A stretch of DNA of 64,000 nucleotides, from the NCBI GenBank assembly GCA_032622095.1, contig CP136062.1, positions 6,324,001 to 6,388,000 of the forward strand, given 5' to 3'. Numbering within the stretch: position 1 is the first letter of the stretch; every line of letters begins with the position of its first letter. The DNA is from Siphonodentalium dalli. Taxonomy: Eukaryota; Mollusca; Scaphopoda; Gadilida; Siphonodentaliidae. The notes beneath the pieces were generated by a model, which worked only from the letters and a program-made list of their open reading frames with translations, was not told the origin of the DNA and made no database searches. Shown piece after piece: positions 60,301 to 64,000 of this stretch. Both the position numbers and the translations under genes were made by a program.

Positions 60301-62774
60301 ATAACGGTGTGAGTCGTGTGACATAACCTGTATGACTGAATTTTGGGAATTATGTGCATGCCTGCGTCGCGTAAGGATGACACTTAGGGTTGCACTCGTT
60401 CGATATACTGATACCAGTAACATACGCGTTCGGTTTTGTGTATGTATCCCACATATTGATATAGTGTCAAATGCATGCGTTCATATGCTTGCGACATATA
60501 CTGTGACATGGGTCTGTCAATCCGTTAATGTCACTATGTTCAATCGTGCCGGTTAGTTCTTAATGTCACACCTGTGTTCTTTAGTTGGGATATGGGACGA
60601 GCACCCATATGCTTGCGACATGACTGTAACAGGACTTGTCTCTTCGGATTGTGAACTGTACTATACTGTATGACGTCACCATGTGCTCACACAATTCCCT
60701 CCAACTTATGCAAATAAGCATTTCTATCTCAGATTTGAATAGACGTTGGATATTTTCGGACTACATGACTTAGCTGTGTAGCAACACACCATGAGCTATA
60801 CAGCACACCCTGTCATCACTCCACATGTAGTGCAGAATTTCAACACACAACTTGGAGTATTTTGTAATGTAATTTTATTATATTTCCACGTTGTCAAGCA
60901 GACCAGATCTTCGGTGTTAACAGTAAACGAATCGAGTAAAAAATGTTGTGAAAATGTGTGATTAACAGCCGCATATGTGTTATTTCCCCCTGGTATATGA
61001 CATACTTGCATACGTCGCGTAAGGATAACAATTTGTATTTGACTGATCGTGCGATCATTACGCCACTGCACTCGTCCGATATACGACAACAGTATCTCGC
61101 GCATGCGATTTTGTGTATATATTCCGTACCAAGCGTGCGATATTGATGTCGTGTCAAGTGCGTCCATATGCGTGCGACATACAGTATATGGCAATAGTTT
61201 GACAATCCGTTAGTGGTATACTATGTTCAATTGTGGTTAATTCTTAATTTCACATTGCATGCGTTCTAGAGTTGGGATACGTCGATATTCCGGTAGGGGC
61301 GTTCACATGGTTGCGGCATCGATTAATGGATCCTGGCATATGGACTGAACATTGCTTTATTGCCGTAGTAGCGCAGTGTACACAAAATGAAGCCTTAAAT
61401 TGTTTACACAACCAGTAATTGGGTACAGTATTCTCGACTACGTCTATGACTGAATGCTGGTGCTGATGGTGTTTGGTGTCCGTAATATTTTGAAGCAGAT
61501 ATGACAATTATCGCAAGAAAAATACAAATTAAGTTACTAAAATGCAGGTTTTATGGTTAAATCTATACGTGTTTTTTTTACCTGAAATTGAGCATTTTCA
61601 CTCAAGAAACAGTGTTAGGCAACATCTATCTTGCAGGGATATAGAGACATCGGTGGGGAAGAGTCAGTTAGAATATATCGATCGAGCGTGTGGTAAACAG
61701 ACCCAGTTGCATGTTTGTTACTGGCCGATAGTGTATGATAATCATGCATGCATGCGTCTTTTAATGAGAACAATAATGTTTTTGGCAGATTGTGCTATCC
61801 TACGCCATTGAACTCGTCCGATATACTGACAACAGTAAGACACACGCGTAGTTTTATTCCATACCAAGCATGCGACATTGCTATCGTGTCATAAGTGCAT
61901 CCACATGCTTGCGACATATACTAGTTATGCCAATAGTCTGTCCAACCGGTAGTGGGAAATTGTATTTAATCGTGGATACTTCTTAATTTCACATTGCGTT
62001 CCGAAGTTGATCAACATATCCTGGTATATATTGACTGAAAATTGCTTTATTGACGTAGTAGCAGTGTACACATTATTTATGTAGGAACGCTTTACACACA
62101 AACAAATAACGATTATATAACGGTGTGAGTCGTGTGACATAACCTGTATGACTGAATTTTGGGAATTATGTGCATGCCTGCTTCGCGTAAGGATGACACT
62201 TAAGGTTGCAATCGTTCGATATACTGATACCAGTAACATACGCGTGCGGTTTTGTGTATGTATCCCACATATTGATATAGTGTCAAATGCATGCGTTCAT
62301 ATGCTTGCGACACATACTGTGACATGGGTCTGTCAATCCGTTAATGTCACTATGTTCAATCGTGCCGGTTAGTTCTTAATGTCACACCTGTGTTCTTTAG
62401 TTGGGATATGGGACGAGCACCCATATGCTTGCGACATGACTGTAACAGGACTTGTCTCTTCGGGTTGTGAACTGTACTATACTGTATGACGTCACCATGT
62501 GCTCACACAATTCCCTCCAACTTATGCAAATAAGCATTTCTATCTCAGATTTGAATAGACGTTGGATATTTTCGGACTACATGACTTAGCTGTGTAGCAA
62601 CACACCATGAGCTATACAGCACACCCTGTCATCACTCCACATGTAGTGCAGAATTTCAACACACAACTTGGAGTATTTTGTAATGTAATTTTATTATATT
62701 TCCACGCTGTCAAGCAGACCAGATCTTCGGTGTTAACAGTAAACGAATCGAGTAAAAAATGTTGTGAAAATGTG
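57322..62774. repeat. Higher-order tandem array: three 1,816 bp units
   Basis: Units start at 57,322, 59,138 and 60,954 ('aatgtgtgattaacagccgc') and the array ends at 62,774 in 'gaaaatgtg', so the copy number is almost exactly three. Each unit contains three related submonomers: the 'gcttgcgacatatac' block recurs at spacings of about 735, 405 and 675 bp. Units 1 and 2 are nearly identical; unit 3 differs mainly in its last ~600 bp. All ORFs (up to 132 residues) repeat with the unit and resemble no known protein. Confidence 0.92.
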
Positions 62775-63000
62775 AACAGTGTCGCACAATAGAACACCTC
62801 TTCGAAAGTTCTATTTGAGCACAGGAAGAAATGTCATTATTTCCCTTTATCTTTGTCACATCAATTTCGTCGACTAATTTCGATACCGGTATAATTCAAA
62901 AGCGGTAATTATTATAAATGTATTTCGTATCGCAAACTGCCAGATTTAATCTACGTGGGCTTTATTACGTTTACGTATGGTCATATTAGAATGTATATAT
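62775..63000. other. Intergenic, no gene seen
   Basis: Short AT-rich spacer between the 1,816 bp array and the next tandem pair. Confidence 0.5.
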
Positions 63001-63520
63001 GTATATATGTATGTCCTTTATAGACTCGAAAACGGCTCCACCGATTGAGCCCAAACTTCCTATCTAAGGGTAAAAAACCACGGGAAGTGTCATCGCACCA
63101 TTCGAGCCAGTGCGACCACTCCTTCACCCGTCAACTGCCACCGCAATGGGGAGTGATGGGTTAATCGTGTGATAATTAATGAGCGTTTGTATATGACGCG
63201 TCGCTATTCAAGAGCGTTTATCTACTTTAGGGAAAATATACGGCATTTGACCGTCTCGGAATCAGGGGATATCGAGACGAAAACTGCTGGGCCGATTGAA
63301 CCCAAACTTGCTGTGTAAGGGTAACAAATCCAGAGGCAGTGCACGCGGACCATTCGCGAGCCCGTGCGATCACTCCTTCACTCTTCAACTGCCACCGTAA
63401 TTGGGATTGATGGGTTAATCGCGTGATAATTAATGAGCGTTTGTATATAAGGCGTCGCTATTAAAGAGCGTTTATCTACTTTAGTGAAAATATACGGCAG
63501 GTCAAAACTGGGGGATATCG
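63001..63520. repeat. Two-copy tandem duplication, ~252 bp
   Basis: 'ccgattga.cccaaactt', 'actccttcac', 'tgataattaatgagcgtttg' and 'agagcgtttatctactttag' recur in order, offset by about 252 bp (63,041 and 63,292). The two copies are diverged. Non-coding. Confidence 0.75.
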
Positions 63521-63830
63521 AGACGAAATTTCCTACTTAGAGGTTCCAAGGGACGGGGGAGATTCCGTCGGGTCAGTTTGTCCACCCGAGGTGACATTGA
63601 CCTTGAAACGGGTACCCACAAATGACCTTGGGCGGTATCTCGGTAGTCAGCTGTGACATCGATGTGAAATGTGTTATGTATGGTCAACTCGGGACGGGAA
63701 ATATTTTTGTCCGGTTATTTTGTCCACCCAACATGATCTTGACACGGGTACCCGCAAATTACCTTGTGCGATATTTCGGGCATCAGCGGTGGCAGCGACA
63801 TACGGGGTTACCTTGAAAAACAAAAATTAA
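63521..63830. repeat. Two-copy tandem repeat, ~145 bp
   Basis: 'tttgtccaccc', 'ttgacacgggtacccgcaaa' or 'ttgaaacgggtacccacaaa', and 'accttg.gcg.tat.tcgg' recur with an offset near 145 bp. The style ('gacattgaccttgaaacggg') is close to the dispersed repeat family at 6,200 and 26,300. Confidence 0.65.
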
Positions 63831-64000
63831 TGGATCGACCAAAGCCATGGGACCAATCCCGCCAGTGGTGGGCTAATCTGCTAGTAGTCTTTATATGGTA
63901 TCGTTCTGTTGGCCTCTCTATATCATATAAATACTTTTTCTAGAAACCATTAAACCAACTCGACGTGCGATTTCCCTGCGCTCCTGTTGCACAAATTCTT
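63831..64000. other. Right edge of the window, no feature seen
   Basis: No gene or repeat recognised before the sequence ends. Confidence 0.4.

Noticed and set aside
57618-62239. Duplicated ORFs of 85-132 residues as a tandem gene family
   Set aside because: They occur on both strands of the same DNA, repeat at exactly 1,816 bp, and show no codon-level conservation or recognised domain.

Overview
The window looks like a gene-poor, repeat-dense stretch of a metazoan nuclear genome, most likely a marine lophotrochozoan and perhaps a mollusc. I base this on APE-type LINEs, MITEs, minisatellites, spliceosomal-type intron borders, and dispersed repeats of a kind common in such genomes (for example the 'tatacccccataacttcg' terminus near 4,470 and the 'tggttacaccatggaagtat' terminus near 28,980 and 30,715). 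The organism call is an inference from sequence style. I found no intact host protein-coding gene, no tRNA and no rRNA.

Layout. 1-1,660: minisatellite of about 140 bp units. 1,661-8,100: intergenic DNA with a hairpin MITE, G-run elements and dispersed repeats. 8,110-10,944 (minus): a LINE (LINE-1 here; endonuclease tail, reverse transcriptase, C-terminal zinc knuckle) with two in-frame stops. 10,953-35,375: a 24.4 kb foldback-like element. It begins and ends with the same 19 bp inverted terminus (GGGAGTGACTAAAACGCAG), is flanked by a perfect 8 bp duplication (TGTATCTC), and splits the endonuclease frame of LINE-1, which resumes in frame at 35,384. Its arms are built from a GGGACGG-rich satellite, hugely amplified on the left. 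Its roughly 10.6 kb interior holds nested repeats and a relic two-exon zinc-finger gene.

35,870-36,196: a MITE cut short at its right end by a second LINE. 36,197-44,793 (minus): LINE-2, 8.6 kb, with ORF1, ORF2 and a 2A-like peptide near the start of ORF2. It is flanked by direct copies of the same roughly 1.3 kb segment (33,140-36,196, which carries a 1.8 kb substitution, and 44,794-46,094), which has the geometry of an exceptionally long target-site duplication. 46,108-48,190: ordinary intergenic DNA. 48,190-50,996: a 37 bp minisatellite of about 75 copies. 51,000-55,700: intergenic DNA with small hairpin elements. 55,720-57,321: diverged repeat units. 57,322-62,774: exactly three tandem copies of a 1,816 bp higher-order unit. 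63,000-63,830: two short tandem duplications.

The nesting gives an order of events: LINE-1 and the MITE came first, then the foldback element inserted into LINE-1, then LINE-2 inserted into the MITE end and copied the foldback's right terminus, and finally a 1.8 kb substitution occurred in the left copy.
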